From NCBI GenBank assembly GCA_018398815.1, contig CM031616.1:72032353-72096352 (forward strand): a stretch of DNA of 64,000 nt, in the 5' to 3' direction. Position 1 is the stretch's first letter. Each line of letters starts with the position of its first letter. The notes beneath the pieces were generated by a model that saw nothing but the letters and a program-made list of their open reading frames with translations, made no database searches and was not told where the DNA came from. Origin of the DNA: Conus ventricosus (Eukaryota; Mollusca; Gastropoda; Neogastropoda; Conidae). The translations under genes were made by a program, and so were the position numbers. Below are positions 34,185-44,194 of this stretch, piece after piece.

Positions 34185-34790
34185 CAGCCGGATGGACTAC
34201 AGTAGCTTCTGTGGGGGGGTCTCTCTCGAGAGGTCACGGAAGAGGTGCCATGGGGTTTACCAGCCATCATGGCCGTTGTACTTTCTCCCGCAGGGAGGGG
34301 TACCATGGGGTTTACCAGTCATGATGGCCGTTGTGGCCTACTTCCGGGCCCCAGCCGGATGGACTCACAGTAGATTCTGTGGGGGGGTCTCTCTCGAGAG
34401 GTCACGGAAGAGGTGCCATGGGGTTTGCAGCCATCATGGCCGTGTACTTTCTCCCGCAGGGAGGAGGTACCATGGGGTTTGCCAGTCATGATGGCCGTGT
34501 GCCTACTTCCGGGCCCAGCCGGATGGACTTACAGTGGCTTCTGTAGGGGGGTCTCTCTCGAGGAGTCGCGGAAGAGGTGCCATGGGGTTTGCCAGTCATC
34601 ATGGCCGTGTGTACTTTCTCCCGCAGTGAGGGGTACCATGGGGTTTGCCAGTCATGATGGCCGTGTGCCTTCTCCCGCAGGGAGGGGTACCATGGGGTTT
34701 GCCAGCCATCATGGCCGTTGTACTTTCTCCCGCTGGGAGGGGTACCATGGGGTTTGCCAGTCATGATGGCCGTGCGCCTACTTCTGAAGG
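34185..34790. repeat. Tandem repeat array inside G2 pol (eight 33-bp cores)
   Basis: A core near CCATGGGGTTTGCCAGTCAT, followed by a GATGGCCGT-type end, recurs at about 34245, 34299, 34413, 34468, 34578, 34633, 34686 and 34740. The first six form a higher-order unit of about 165-168 bp; the last three are about 54 bp apart. It lies between RNase H and integrase coding. Reading through it gives glycine/serine/arginine-rich peptide in several frames. Confidence 0.9.
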
Positions 34791-34959
34791 ATGGAATGTG
34801 CATGACAGTGGGCAAATTTCCTTGCGCATTCCTAAAGTCTTGCTTGCCCGTGCGCCAACAAGCATGACAGTTGCCCAATCTCGTGCGGTCCCAACGGGGG
34901 AACTGCATGCAGTGGTCCGGGTGCAGACGGGGGGTTGCACCTGAAGGGCGTTCGGGCTC

Positions 34960-35125
34960 TGTGTCTGCCAGTTTTCTGGGATGTCCGGACATCCCTGCCA
35001 GTTTTCTGGTGCAGAGTGTGCCTGCCAGTTCTTGGTTCACCCACAGGGTGAACCTGACAGTTTTCTGGCCGAAAGGGGCCTGACAGTTTCTGGCACACTC
35101 GAAGGTTGCACCTGCCAGTTTTCTG
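34960..35125. repeat. Second short repeat cluster in G2 (CCTGCCAGTTTTCTGG type)
   Basis: Variants of CTGCCAGTTTTCTGG appear about six times at about 34967, 35005, 35030, 35058, 35082 and 35112, spaced 25-38 bp apart. The single CCTGACAGTTTTGGC at about 34158 is related. The cluster lies just upstream of the integrase linker. Confidence 0.8.
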
Positions 35126-35178
35126 ACACATCCTGAGCGCGAAGTACTTCGTCTGGCCGGCCAATCGTTGGTTTCACC

Positions 35179-36690
35179 TTGGGTGGAAACGCCCAGGTGT
35201 CTCAAGGTTACAACGAGCGGTTGACCAGCACGAGTACATTAAGTTTTTGTCCTCGGGGCAGTCAGAGTGCCTCACTGCCTGAAAAGGCAGTGCAGGAAAG
35301 TCTTGCCGGTCTGGAAGACTTTGAGACTGGCGGCACTGATGGCGTAAGCTTTGAGATAGAGACTTGGGATGGACAGGTGCAGCTGAGGACCTGTAATGTG
35401 CGTCTTGCACAAGAGGCTACCTCACAAATCCCCTCGTGCTGGGGGTTTACAGCTCAAGAACTCCGGACAGCACAGGGGAAAGATAAGGATCTACACCTGC
35501 TCCTCCAGTACCTTCAGGACGGGACTGAACCCGTATGAAGGGGAAACTCTTCTCAGCTTCGCCAGGTGCAAAATACTATTGGCTGAACAGAGAGTTGTTC
35601 CTGCTTAAGGAGAAAGCTTGCTATTCAAGCGCAAGCTAGACTCCAAGGACTTGGAACTGGTAGTCCCCGCTTCCCTCCAGGAACAAGCAATGCAGTGGCA
35701 CCATGACCTTCCATCAGCAGCACACCAAGGCGTGGCGAGGACTAAAGCCAGACTGAAGGAGAAATTCTTTTGGTTTGCTTTAGCTCGCGATGTCGAGGCC
35801 TATGTGCTGTCCTGCGACGTTTGTAGCAAGAACAAGAAAAACAAACGTTATGGAAAAGTCCCATTGACTGAATACCACGCAGGGGGCCGATGGAACGTGT
35901 CCATATTGATTTCATTGGCCCTCTACCCAGGACAACACATGGAAATGAGCACTGCCTCATGATGGTGGACCAATTCACCAAATGGGTGGAGTGCGTGCTC
36001 TTCCATCTCAGAAGGCCGAGACAACAGCAAAAGCTGCGGTGGATGGGTTCTTTTCACGTTTCGGTTGCCGCTCCAGCTGTTCTCAGACCAGGGACGCAAT
36101 TTTGAAAGCAAGTTGTTCGAGGCGTTGTGCCATGCTTTCAAGATTCACAAGGCCCGAACGACGCCATATCGTCCTGCGTCGAATGGTCAGGTGGAGCGGT
36201 ACAACCGAACGTTGATGGATGCCGTAAGGTGCTTCCTGGGGAAGGGCGCAGAACAAGTGGGACGAACACGTACAGCTGATAGCTGGAGCTATCCGGTCCT
36301 CTGTAAACCGAACCACTGGCTTTACCCCTAACTGTTGATGTTGGGGAGGGAGGTGAACATACAGCTCAGCTGATGTTCCCGGTTCCAGGCAGAGGTTCGA
36401 GTGTGAGGATGAGTACGTGTCCCACTTGGTCCAGTCCTTGCAGGAGGCCCACACAGCTGCAAGAGAGAATCTGAAGACATCCTTCGGCGTATGAAAAGAA
36501 GTTATGATCTCAAGATTTTGTTGAGACCATATGCCGAGGGTGATGTCGTATATCTCTTGGATACTGCAGTTGTGAAGGGTAAATGCAGGAAACTCTGTTA
36601 CACCTGGAAAGGTCCGGGGGTCATCTGGAGAAAGCTGTCTGCTACCTGTATCAGGTCAAACTCGGAACTCGGTCTTCGTGACAAATCATG
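35179..36690 (+). pseudogene. G2 integrase with GPY/F-like C-terminal module (frameshifted)
   Basis: The linker frame (35179-35538) ends FTAQELRTAQGKDKDLHLLL. The zinc module spans WHHDLPSAAHQG to SCDVCSKNK (about 35695-35830). The catalytic core is VHIDFIGPLP (D, about 35900), QLFSDQGRNFESKL (D, about 36075-36110) and SNGQVERYNRTLMDAV (E, about 36180-36225). The tail has YAEGDVVYLLDTAVVKGK, YTWKGPGVI (GP of GPY/F, about 36600-36630) and a VTNHDRLMPCRDRK end at about 36678-36720. It joins retrotransposon DNA to the chromosome. At least three frame changes lie within the core. Confidence 0.88.
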
Positions 36691-36985
36691 ACCGACTGAT
36701 GCCGTGCAGGGACAGGAAACTGCCTGCATGGATCCAGCGGTTCAAGTCACATCCAGAAGAAGAAGAAGTCCCGGAGGATGAGGATCAGGGGGTTTACTGC
36801 TTCTGCAGGAGGCAGTGGGGTGGACGTTTCATGATCCAATGCGACTTCTGCCAGGAGTGGTACCATGGATCATGTGTTAACGTCACCGCCACTGACGCAC
36901 TTGATATTGACAAGTACAAGTGCAGGCTTGCAGGCAGTGAGCTTATTAGACAGAGGTTCTGTTTCAGGATGGCCACGGAAAATTG
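36678..36985 (+). pseudogene. G2 PHD finger fused after the integrase tail
   Basis: The frame from 36678 continues directly from the GPY/F region: NHDRLMPCRDRKLPAWIQ, an acidic linker (EEEEVPEDEDQG), then YCFCRRQWGGRFMIQCDFC, QEWYHGSCVNVT and DIDKYKC (about 36795-36930). The spacing C-x-C, C-x2-C, H-x4-C fits the first seven ligands of a C4HC3 PHD finger; the final C-x2-C pair is altered to KCRLAG in this copy, so one ligand pair is incomplete. PHD fingers read histone H3 tails, often H3K4me3. In chromoviruses a chromodomain holds this position, so a targeting role is an attractive inference. Confidence 0.82.
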
Positions 36986-37925
36986 AACGCCCTGGAGCGC
37001 GCTGATGGGTTGTCAGCGTCAGGTCGGCTGTTCCGCACACAGATCAGTTGGTGCAGGACTCTGGCTTACCAAAGAGGCGTCCGAGGACGAGCGTGAAGCA
37101 TGCTTGCTCCGGATGGTCGCTGTCGCCAAGCAGCGGGATGACCCTTTTCAAGGGGATGGCTGAAGAAGGTTGCCAGGGCGATGCAGACTTATCAGTTGCG
37201 GAATGATAGGTGGATCACAGAAAATGTGGCACCTGTCACTTCGCGGTCTGGACGCCCGGGCAAGTCCAAACCAGCCTCCGAGCAATTTGGGGGGGGTCGC
37301 CTTGACATACGCTTGCTGACCGACCCCCATTTGGAATGCCATATCGAGCGGCCCTCCGCGAGGGATGAGCCTGCCGGAGTGTGAGGTATGAGCATTCCGA
37401 ATCCTCAGCGTGATGGATACTGGGGAAGATTTTCATGGGTTGCTCTCCCCACGAGAGGTCGCCCGTGGGGGTCGTTTCCCGGGAAACACCAAAATCCGCT
37501 GCTGGGTGCTCTTCCTCATCTTTGGGATGGCCGCCTGGCGCGGTACGGACTGACACGGGAGTTGAGGCCAAAAGTACAGCCTCCTCCCAAGAGGTGGGTG
37601 TTCCGGACTGGGAGCCTCCGGAAGTCTAGAGCGTCGCGCAAGCGGGCAGCCTCAGCACGTCGAGAGGCTCTAGGTAAGGTTCCCAGAGCTGGCCAGCAGA
37701 AAGTGGACCTTCATTCACTCCCGTACTATTTGGAGGACTGCGAGTGAGGAGGCAGGAGCAGGAAAACACTACTCGGCTTCGGCCAGGAGGAGGATGAAGA
37801 AAAAAACAGGCTAAGCTGCCTAAGGCGATCCCCAGCGCTACCTTCACCCCCTCTTCGGTTGGGCCGAGGGAGGCCGTCCTGTAGCCAGTCACACTCTGCC
37901 AGTCGAGTCCCGGGAGGAAGAGTGT
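36986..37925. other. G2 segment between PHD and TatD-like region, unrecognised
   Basis: Several frames are open for 60-120 codons (for example 37388-37747, with GALPHLWDGRLARYGLTREL and an arginine-rich end). None has a motif I recognise. It may hold the linker or N-terminal part of the TatD-like protein. Confidence 0.5.
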
Positions 37926-38411
37926 TTGGTACCGGGCCTGCGAGGAGCTAGTGGGGGACCTGAAGGTGCATGCCTTCACACATCACCTTCCCGGGGTTTT
38001 CGACGAAAGGCTGCCCCAACATCAGAAAACGTGTTGAAGTGGCGAAGGAAGGCATTGTTACAGGCCATGGACTGGCTGATCATGTCGTCTGGTCGCTGGG
38101 AGGACTTGGTTCGGTTCCTCAACATGCAGCGTCTCCTGTCCACCCTGAAGGATGCACGCATCTTGGATGGGCAGAGGGAGGCTATGACAGCTTTCTGTCA
38201 ATACATTGGGGAGCCGGTGCCGACTACCTTCCAGCTGTACCCGGCGGAGTCACCAGCCGTGTTAGTCCACTGGAGGGTGGTGCTGCTACTGGTGGCGCGG
38301 ATGGACCACCAGGAGAGTGAGTACTGGAGGGATCATTATCCGTCGCCGGAGGCTTTGGAGCCTGCCCAGGCAGCCATGATACCCGAAAAACTCAGCTTCG
38401 CGGGCATTTGA
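37926..38411 (+). pseudogene. Unknown N-terminal domain before the TatD-like domain
   Basis: An open frame of 161 codons. The second half looks like a folded helical domain: KWRRKALLQAMDWLIMSSGR, WEDLVRFLNMQRLLSTLK, MTAFCQYIGEPVPTTFQLYP and AVLVHWRVVLLLVARMD. I recognise no family. It runs with a one-base shift (near 38400) straight into the TatD start, so the two were probably one protein. Confidence 0.6.
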
Positions 38412-39292
38412 TGCACACTTCCACCTGGATAGGACTATCAAAGCAATGCAGCTTCCGCGGGACTCCAGTCTGAGGGCTGTGCTGGATGGGACCTTCGTGA
38501 GGATGGAGAAACGGGTCCAATTGGTGGGAACTTGTGCCTCCTTTTGCGATCCCGTCTCCTACCCTCCTCGAGGATCTTGTTCGGTACCCCAAGGATATGG
38601 TGGTGGCGGTTGGGCTGCATCCCAAGCGTTGTGCGACATTGGTGGTCGGGATATGGAGAGAGTCCTCGTTAGGCTGCGGGAACTTGTCTCATCGCCACGG
38701 GTGGGCCGCTGTGGGCGAGATTGGACTCGACCACAGCATGCCAATTGAGACCTGGTCCCAGCAAGCTGTGAATCTCCAGGGGATTCTGCCCCTGGTCTCT
38801 ACCCCACCATGTTGTTGTGCTACACTGCCGAGGGATGCCTGGGGATGATGGGGCAGAGGCCTACCTGCAAATGCTGAGCCTGGTCCGGATGGTCCTACCC
38901 CATGAGCAGCGTATTTATATTCACTGTTTCACGGGGGATGAGAACGTCCGTGACCGGTGGGTGGGGGCCTTCCCCAATGTCCACTTCGGGTTCACCCGGT
39001 TAGCCAGGTCATTTGACCCGGAGCAGAAAAAGGCACTAGGTGGGATGGACCTGGACCGCATCCTTCTGGAGACAGACGCTCCATATTTCCGTCCCCCAAA
39101 GAGCAGTGGTCTGCACCCAACCAGCTCTTCCAGGTGGCCGAGTGTGTGGCACCAATGCTGTCGATGCCTGTGGAGGAGCTTTTGGACCTGTCTGCCAGCA
39201 ATGCTCTGCGCCTCTTCAGCTGTTAGGGCAAAGCGGATGCTAGCCGGACTGGGCTCTTGCGAGGGAACTACACTCATTGAAGCTTTTTTATA
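38401..39292 (+). pseudogene. G2 TatD/TATDN2-like metal-dependent nuclease domain (frameshifted)
   Basis: Across frames the full order of TatD motifs is present: RAFDAHFHLDR (H-x-H metal ligands, about 38401-38433), VQLVGTCASFCDP, MVVAVGLHPK (about 38597-38628), AAVGEIGLDHS (metal-bridging glutamate, about 38705-38737), VVLHCRG (about 38811-38830), RIYIHCFTGDENVR (about 38909-38950), NVHFGFTRLA and DRILLETDAPYFRPP (aspartate ligand, about 39053-39100), then VEELLDLSASNALRLFSC in another frame. All expected metal ligands are visible. The end lies about 15 bp before the polypurine tract, inside the right LTR boundary. TatD enzymes are Mg2+-dependent 3'-5' or AP nucleases. The role in an LTR element is unknown. 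Confidence 0.85.
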
Positions 39293-39307
39293 AAGTCGGG
39301 GGGGGAG
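39293..39307 (+). other. G2 polypurine tract
   Basis: A G-rich run (CGGGGGGGGGAG) immediately before the right LTR TGTAGTG. Confidence 0.75.
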
Positions 39308-39857
39308 TGTAGTGACGCACGAGTATAGTGTGCATACGCACTCGGTTCACCACCGGAACGGAAGGTGCGCCTCGCAATGAGCAGTGCTCACTCACCAGCA
39401 GACGACAGGGCGGGAAGGAGTTGGCTGCATTCGACTTGCCACCCCGCGAGTAAGGATCTCCTCAACGCCAGCTCCGACTACGAAGCCAGACAGCAACTAC
39501 CATTGGGGACGCCCGTCCTTACCTTAACTACAGGAGCGACGTTGTGGCGTCCGTTGACAACACCAACTGTGACCAACACCAACTGTGACCAACAACCACC
39601 GTACCTGCGCAACCAGAGTGGCCGTCGCCTTTCTGGTTGCGCCGTCAGCTGCTTGACCCTCTGGAAGCTGCAAGCCCGGCTACTACAGAGCGCGTCACAG
39701 ACTGACACCCACTCGCCATTCCAGTATTGCAGGGTGAGTTGCACTGTGTGCGTGTGTATGCGTTTGTGTGCATAAGTAGAAACCCAATACTAGGAATAGC
39801 TAACGCACTAGACATGTCACACTAAGCCACCCTTCTAAAGTGTAGGGTAAACACTTT
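39308..39857 (+). repeat. G2 right LTR
   Basis: About 550 bp, aligned to the left LTR with scattered single-base indels (for example GGAACGG against GGAACCGG) and substitutions. It is followed by aggaac, repeating the left flank. Confidence 0.92.
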
Positions 39858-39994
39858 AGGAACAAGAATACAGAGAGAGACTGTAAATAAATATTAAAAG
39901 GAATCCAAAGTAAATCTGTCAGATAACGTGGATAAACAAAGTTAGTTGAGAAGTGAGGCAACTGCAGGCGGAAATTTGAACAAATCTTGAAAAC

Positions 39995-40380
39995 AAAATT
40001 GACCAAAACACATCGCATTTCGACCTCTGAGGTCTTCTTCAGGCAAGGTAAACAACACTCAGGACAAGGAAAATGAAGAACGAGCAATCACAATTCAGCG
40101 CCGAATTCAGTGAGATTTATACGTGAGTGCTTGTTGTCCTCAGTGTTGTTTATCTTGCCTGAAGAAGACTTAAAAGGTCGAAATGCGTCATGTTTTGTCT
40201 TGTGATTCGTTTGTTCAAGTTTGGCGGATACAGTACTTAATTTTTTTTCAAATGGACAAGCAAAGTGCAAGACAGATCACGACGCGTTTTGACCTCTTAG
40301 GCTTTCTTCAGGCATGGTAAACAACATTTAGGACAATAAAAACAACGAATGAGCAATCACCTATCTTCTCGAATTTGGTG
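39995..40380. repeat. Three alternately oriented copies of an ~80-bp repeat
   Basis: The motif TTGCCTGAAGAAGACTT, followed by a short palindromic arm, TCGAAATGCG and a T-rich end, is read forward at about 40140-40220 and in reverse at about 40010-40080 and 40270-40360. Each copy is linked to an AACACTGAGGACAA-like flank. It is a dispersed repeat of unknown class. Confidence 0.7.
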
Positions 40381-40707
40381 CAAGATGGGCGTTGAATGAA
40401 AACAAGGCCATTGGGAAGCAGACAGTGCGAGCTGAGATGGTAATAATGATGGCAAGAATGATAATAATGATGATGATGAAAATATTGAAAAATAATAAAG
40501 AGAGGATACCACTTTTGGTGATATTTTTTGTATATGACACTTTTAATAATGGCTTTCTCTTCGCTGAGGGACAAAAAAAAAATGCAAATAAGTGCTTATT
40601 ACTCTTTTCCACATCAAAAGAAACTGATTATTCAGGCTATCTCTTACTCTCTGTCCATTGTTCCATCTGCAGCTGAGTTTTGTTTGTATCTTTATCTCTC
40701 TTCTCTG

Positions 40708-40862
40708 TGGGGGGGGGGGGGGGGGGGGGGGGGTTGATGAGGGATGGATATGTGAGTGTGTGTGCGTGCATGTGTGTTTGTGTGTGTGTATGTGAGTGCA
40801 TGCATGCATGCATGTGTGTGTGTGTGTTTGTGCTTTTGCGTGTGTGTGTGTGTGTGTGTGTG
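40708..40862. repeat. Poly-G tract and GT-rich microsatellites
   Basis: About 24 G at 40709-40732, followed by degenerate GT/GTAT and ATGC repeats to 40862. The poly-G length is probably unreliable. Confidence 0.9.
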
Positions 40863-40888
40863 ATGATGTTGGGCCTGTTGTATTTCAG

Positions 40889-41016
40889 CGATACTGCAGC
40901 ATCCTGTACCGTAGAGCAGAATGGAGATAACTATCAAGGGGATACCTGTGAAATACTTCTATTTTCTTGGAGATCTCAAAGAAAGAAAGGACATGATTTA
41001 CAAGCCAAAGGGAAAG
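40889..41016 (+). CDS. Candidate first coding exon of an unrecognised host gene
   Basis: A TTTCAG acceptor at 40883-40888 and a GTAATG donor at 41017 bracket 128 bp. An ATG at 40921 with a good context (CAGAATGG) opens exactly 32 codons to the donor in phase 0. The peptide MEITIKGIPVKYFYFLGDLK, then ERKDMIYKPKGK, has normal composition with hydrophobic and charged residues, unlike surrounding repeats. A stop (TAG) lies ten bases upstream in frame, so this ATG would be the start. I do not recognise the protein, and no following exon is visible before the gap. Confidence 0.35.
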
Positions 41017-41076
41017 GTAATGTTCACAGACATTTAGCCAGATGTTGTGATGTATATCTAGTGTGTGGGGAGAACA

Positions 41077-41077
41077 C

Positions 41078-41133
<56 letters not shown>
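41077..41133. repeat. (CA)n microsatellite
   Basis: About 28 CA units. Confidence 0.97.
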
Positions 41134-41138
<5 letters not shown>

Positions 41139-41307
41139 ATGTATGTAATGAATGTGTGTGTGTGTTATGTGTATTTGCAAATAAATCTAGATCCTGATGC
41201 TTTCATTTCCAGACAGACTATTGATCAAATGCTATGAATCCTCTATGAATATTGCTACCTTATAATGATGAGACACACGCTTATGGGAAAGAAAATGGAA
41301 CTACCAG

Positions 41308-41635
41308 CTACATTGGTCTTGTGGTTAGTGTCATGGGTTCTTGCTTTTGGGGAAGTCACGGGTTCAATTCCCATCAGACTTGGGGGGGATTTGTGTGTGT
41401 TTTTCTGTCCCGACTGACTCTATGGAGAGTTAAGTTTGCTGTAGGCCCGGCTGGGAAGACCTGAAACACTTTGAAGTTTCAACCATTTAATGGATGTGCC
41501 TCAGAGAGTATTGTTCAAATTTCCTGATGTAGGGACATATTACGAAAGGAGGCAGGGAGTACATCCCTGTCATGCACTCTCAGGAGAATGGAACTCTGTA
41601 CCATCATCTTCATCATTGTCATCAATCAGCATAAA
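41308..41635 (+). mobile_element. tRNA-derived SINE (second family)
   Basis: The head has an A-box-like GTGGTTAGTGTC (41321-41332) and a B box GGGTTCAATTCCC (about 41360-41372), so a Pol III promoter. A body of about 230 bp ends in ATCATC-rich sequence at about 41602-41630. It differs from the SINE at 18-540 in head and tail. Confidence 0.75.
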
Positions 41636-41639
41636 AAGA

Positions 41640-42201
41640 AGTCTCACATTTTGTGGCCTGCACACCCTACTGTCATGGTGATGTCGGTGTCGGTTTTGTC
41701 TCCATGTCTGTGCCCTTGGTGAGTTCATGTCGAGCTTGCTGATCTCAGCAGGTTCATGGGGACTGTGACTGAATGGAGGTATGGAATGATGCCAGCCTTG
41801 TTTGCTTTGTGTCTCTTTGTCTTTATTGTGGTTTTCTTACTGTAAGTGGCTATTGGTTATATTTAGTGCTATAAATATTCACTAATGTGATCATTTTTGG
41901 AGTGTTCTGTAAAACTGACTCACCTGATTTGGCATCTGAGGCTGGCAATTGCTTGTTGTTCAGCCTCTTAAATGGTTGGTACCAAATGCCTCTTGTTTCT
42001 GACCCGCTGGCCAGAAATCTTCTTGGGCACTGTCATTGCAGAGCCAGGCTTCACTTGATGCATGAGCAGCGGCCCTCTTGCGATCAAGTTCCTTTGCTTC
42101 TTTCAGTGCAGTGGCTTTTCAGCGATGCTTTGGTTCAAATGTGACATAATCTGGATAGAAATATTCTGTGAAACATTACCAGCAAAGCAAAAATGCCCGG
42201 T
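41640..42201. other. Unassigned stretch before the gap
   Basis: No gene or repeat that I can support. Confidence 0.5.
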
Positions 42202-42301
42202 NNNNNNNNNNNNNNNNNNNNNNNNNNNNNNNNNNNNNNNNNNNNNNNNNNNNNNNNNNNNNNNNNNNNNNNNNNNNNNNNNNNNNNNNNNNNNNNNNNN
42301 N
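42202..42301. other. Assembly gap (100 N)
   Basis: Exactly 100 N, the conventional size for a gap of unknown length. Frames that cross it are meaningless. Confidence 1.
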
Positions 42302-43111
42302 ACACCAGAGAGAAGAAGGAAAAGAAGCCGACCGAAAACAACATGGCGGCGAATGGTGGAGAAGGGGAGAAACGGTGCAGGCTGGAAAACATGGAGTGAT
42401 GTACGCCATACAGCTGCAGACCGAACACAGTGGAGGAGAGACGTCCAAGCCTTATGTGCCTCCTGGCACAGAGAGATTTAAGGTTAAGGCAAGGAAAGGA
42501 TCTGACCCGATGTTGATGAATTTGATGATTGCCGAACGAAGTCTGTAAGACTAACGACCGGCCTACTCGCTTTTTCCAACTCCACGTGTTTTTTCCCCTT
42601 TCCGTGACTTGCAACCGCCAATTCGCCCATTGCCTGAACATCAACGGTCTTTCTGCAAACTTTACAGAAAAACACACTGCTGTCTCTGCATTCGGTGATC
42701 CAGCTTCGATATTCTTCCTTCTGTAACCACAACAGATTAAATGCGCAATTTCCCTTAGGCATGATCACAGACGCAACAGTATTGGACTTGACCGGAAGAT
42801 GAGGGAGCTTAATGCTCTTTGTCGGAAGTCCAACTGCACAAGCGCAAGCGATAACTGACTACTGAATTGCTTCCCTTTGCTTGAAAGCAGACGACATGCA
42901 AAACGATTCGAGAGGCGAAAATCAATGACTGAAGTCTCGTTCGCGTTTGTTCTCCGATTCATCTTCAAATGTTACGGTCAGTTTTGGTCCGAAAACGATT
43001 TTTAAGGGGATTTCAAGGGGTGATAGGAATATCTGCAGTTTTCAAGGGCCTTTTTGACCTAGTTGAAATTTAAAAGGTTTTCAAGGGTCTTCAAGGGGCG
43101 TACGAACCCTG
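42302..43111 (-). mobile_element. hAT-like element H4, 5' part only
   Basis: Read on the minus strand, the end is CAGGGTTCGTACG (43099-43111), a typical CAG-starting hAT terminus. It is followed by subterminal CCCTTGAA repeats (about 43008-43095) and a BED-finger ORF (42768-42484). The opposite end is not found and may lie in the gap. Confidence 0.65.
42484..42768 (-). pseudogene. H4 BED-type zinc-finger N-terminus of a hAT transposase
   Basis: Starts MIMPKGNCAFNLLWLQKEEY. FFCKVCRKTVDVQAMG and SHGKGKKH supply the C-x2-C and H-x5-H ligands of a BED finger (about 42560-42680). It continues with a serine-rich linker and stops at 42484, before any catalytic sequence. BED fingers bind transposon ends. 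Confidence 0.65.
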
Positions 43112-43324
43112 TTGAGGACTATGGAACAGGGTGTATGACTGAATGAAAATGGGTGCACTGAAGTCTTAACAGGCAACACTGAAAAAAATTTCAGGGATAA
43201 AAACTGACGGCAAGATAAGATAAGATAAGATAATGTTGCTTATAGCCCAGCCGACCGCAAAGGGCCACATCAGGGCTGTCACCACGTTAAAATCAACTCA
43301 CCAGTCATTAAAAAAATAAATAAA

Positions 43325-43356
<32 letters not shown>

Positions 43357-43441
43357 CCACCCAACTTTCACACATCTCGTTAAATGACCTCGTCTACAAA
43401 CGCACCAGAAACTTTGTTAAAAATCTTTCTGCCGTAAAATC

Positions 43442-44194
43442 TTAAATCAGATGAAAAATGTTAATCTCTCTCAAAAACTCAAGGATCACGTCAGGCTGGA
43501 CATCCCTGAACAGGATCTTCATGGACTCCGCTGTAAAATGTTTGTGTCTCACATCGTGCAAGTCCCAACACTCTAAAAGAACATGTTTCATTGTGAGTGG
43601 CGCATGACATGGAATACACCACGGAGCTTCTTCACTCTTTAAAAGGTAAGAATGGGTAAAATACGAATGGCCGGTGTGCAGACGGCACAGAACCGTTTCT
43701 TCTTTACGACCTCCCGACGTAGATGGGAGGAAGTCCTTAAGGTTTGGACGGATCTGAAAGAGTTTGTTATTCGTCTGTGTGTTCCAATCCTCCTGCCAGA
43801 GGTCTCTCACATAATCGTTAATTTTGGGTTTCACATCTGAGCAGGGGATATAAGTGTTGGACAGTTTCTCTCTTGTGGCGTTCTTGGCTAAACGATCAAC
43901 CATTTCGTTCCCGCCGATGCCAACATGACCAGGAACCCAAGCAAGAGTAATGTTGCAACCATCCGCCTTCAACTTACTAAAAAGTTCCAAAAAAAGTAAA
44001 AGTTCTGGATGCTGAAGGTTGCGGCCAGCTATGGCCTCCAAAGCTGACAGCGAATCCGACAGAACCAGAAAGTCCCTCTTTGAAGAATGTGAGATTATCT
44101 TCAAAGCCAAAACCAGAGCAGTAAGTTCAGCAGAATAGACAGAAGCATCTGAATGAATATGTTCCAACAGTATCTGAGAAGGAGCCCCAGGCAA
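43442..44194 (-). pseudogene. LINE copy B ORF2, RNase H domain and C-terminus
   Basis: Open frame. SAELTALVLALK (E), FLVLSDSLSALEAIAGR (D) and LAWVPGHVGIGGNEMVDRLA complete the RNase H core begun in the previous frame (VFTDGSKSEDG at about 44232-44262). A cysteine/histidine-rich C-terminus follows (CIPCHAPLTMKHVLLEC). A one-base loss at about 44193 (GGAGCCCCAGGCAAT) separates it from the RT frame. Confidence 0.92.

Larger units (their letters stand above)
28990..39858 (+). mobile_element. Ty3/gypsy-type LTR retrotransposon with PHD finger and TatD-like domain (element G2)
   Basis: LTRs at 28990-29543 and 39308-39857. The flanking bases ggaa (or aggaa) before the left LTR and after the right LTR give a 4-5-bp target duplication. 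A tRNA-Leu-type primer site follows the left LTR, and a G-rich polypurine tract precedes the right LTR. Coding order: gag with zinc knuckle, protease, RT, RNase H, repeat-rich linker, integrase with GPY/F-like tail, PHD finger, unknown linker, TatD-like nuclease. The extra genes lie inside the LTR boundaries, so they belong to the element. The copy is full length (about 10.9 kb) but shifted in frame every few hundred bases. The LTRs differ by several small indels and substitutions, so it is older than G1. Confidence 0.9.

Noticed and set aside
34245..34775. CRISPR-like array
   Set aside because: The repeats form a minisatellite with nested higher-order units inside a eukaryotic retrotransposon; spacers are repeats too.
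40010..40220. Hammerhead ribozyme suggested by CTGAAGA ... GAAA flanking a short stem
   Set aside because: An extra A interrupts the core before stem II, and the third copy reads CAAAA instead of CGAAA; the catalytic core is not conserved.
42062..42677. Open frames crossing the N gap
   Set aside because: They are created by 100 undefined bases.
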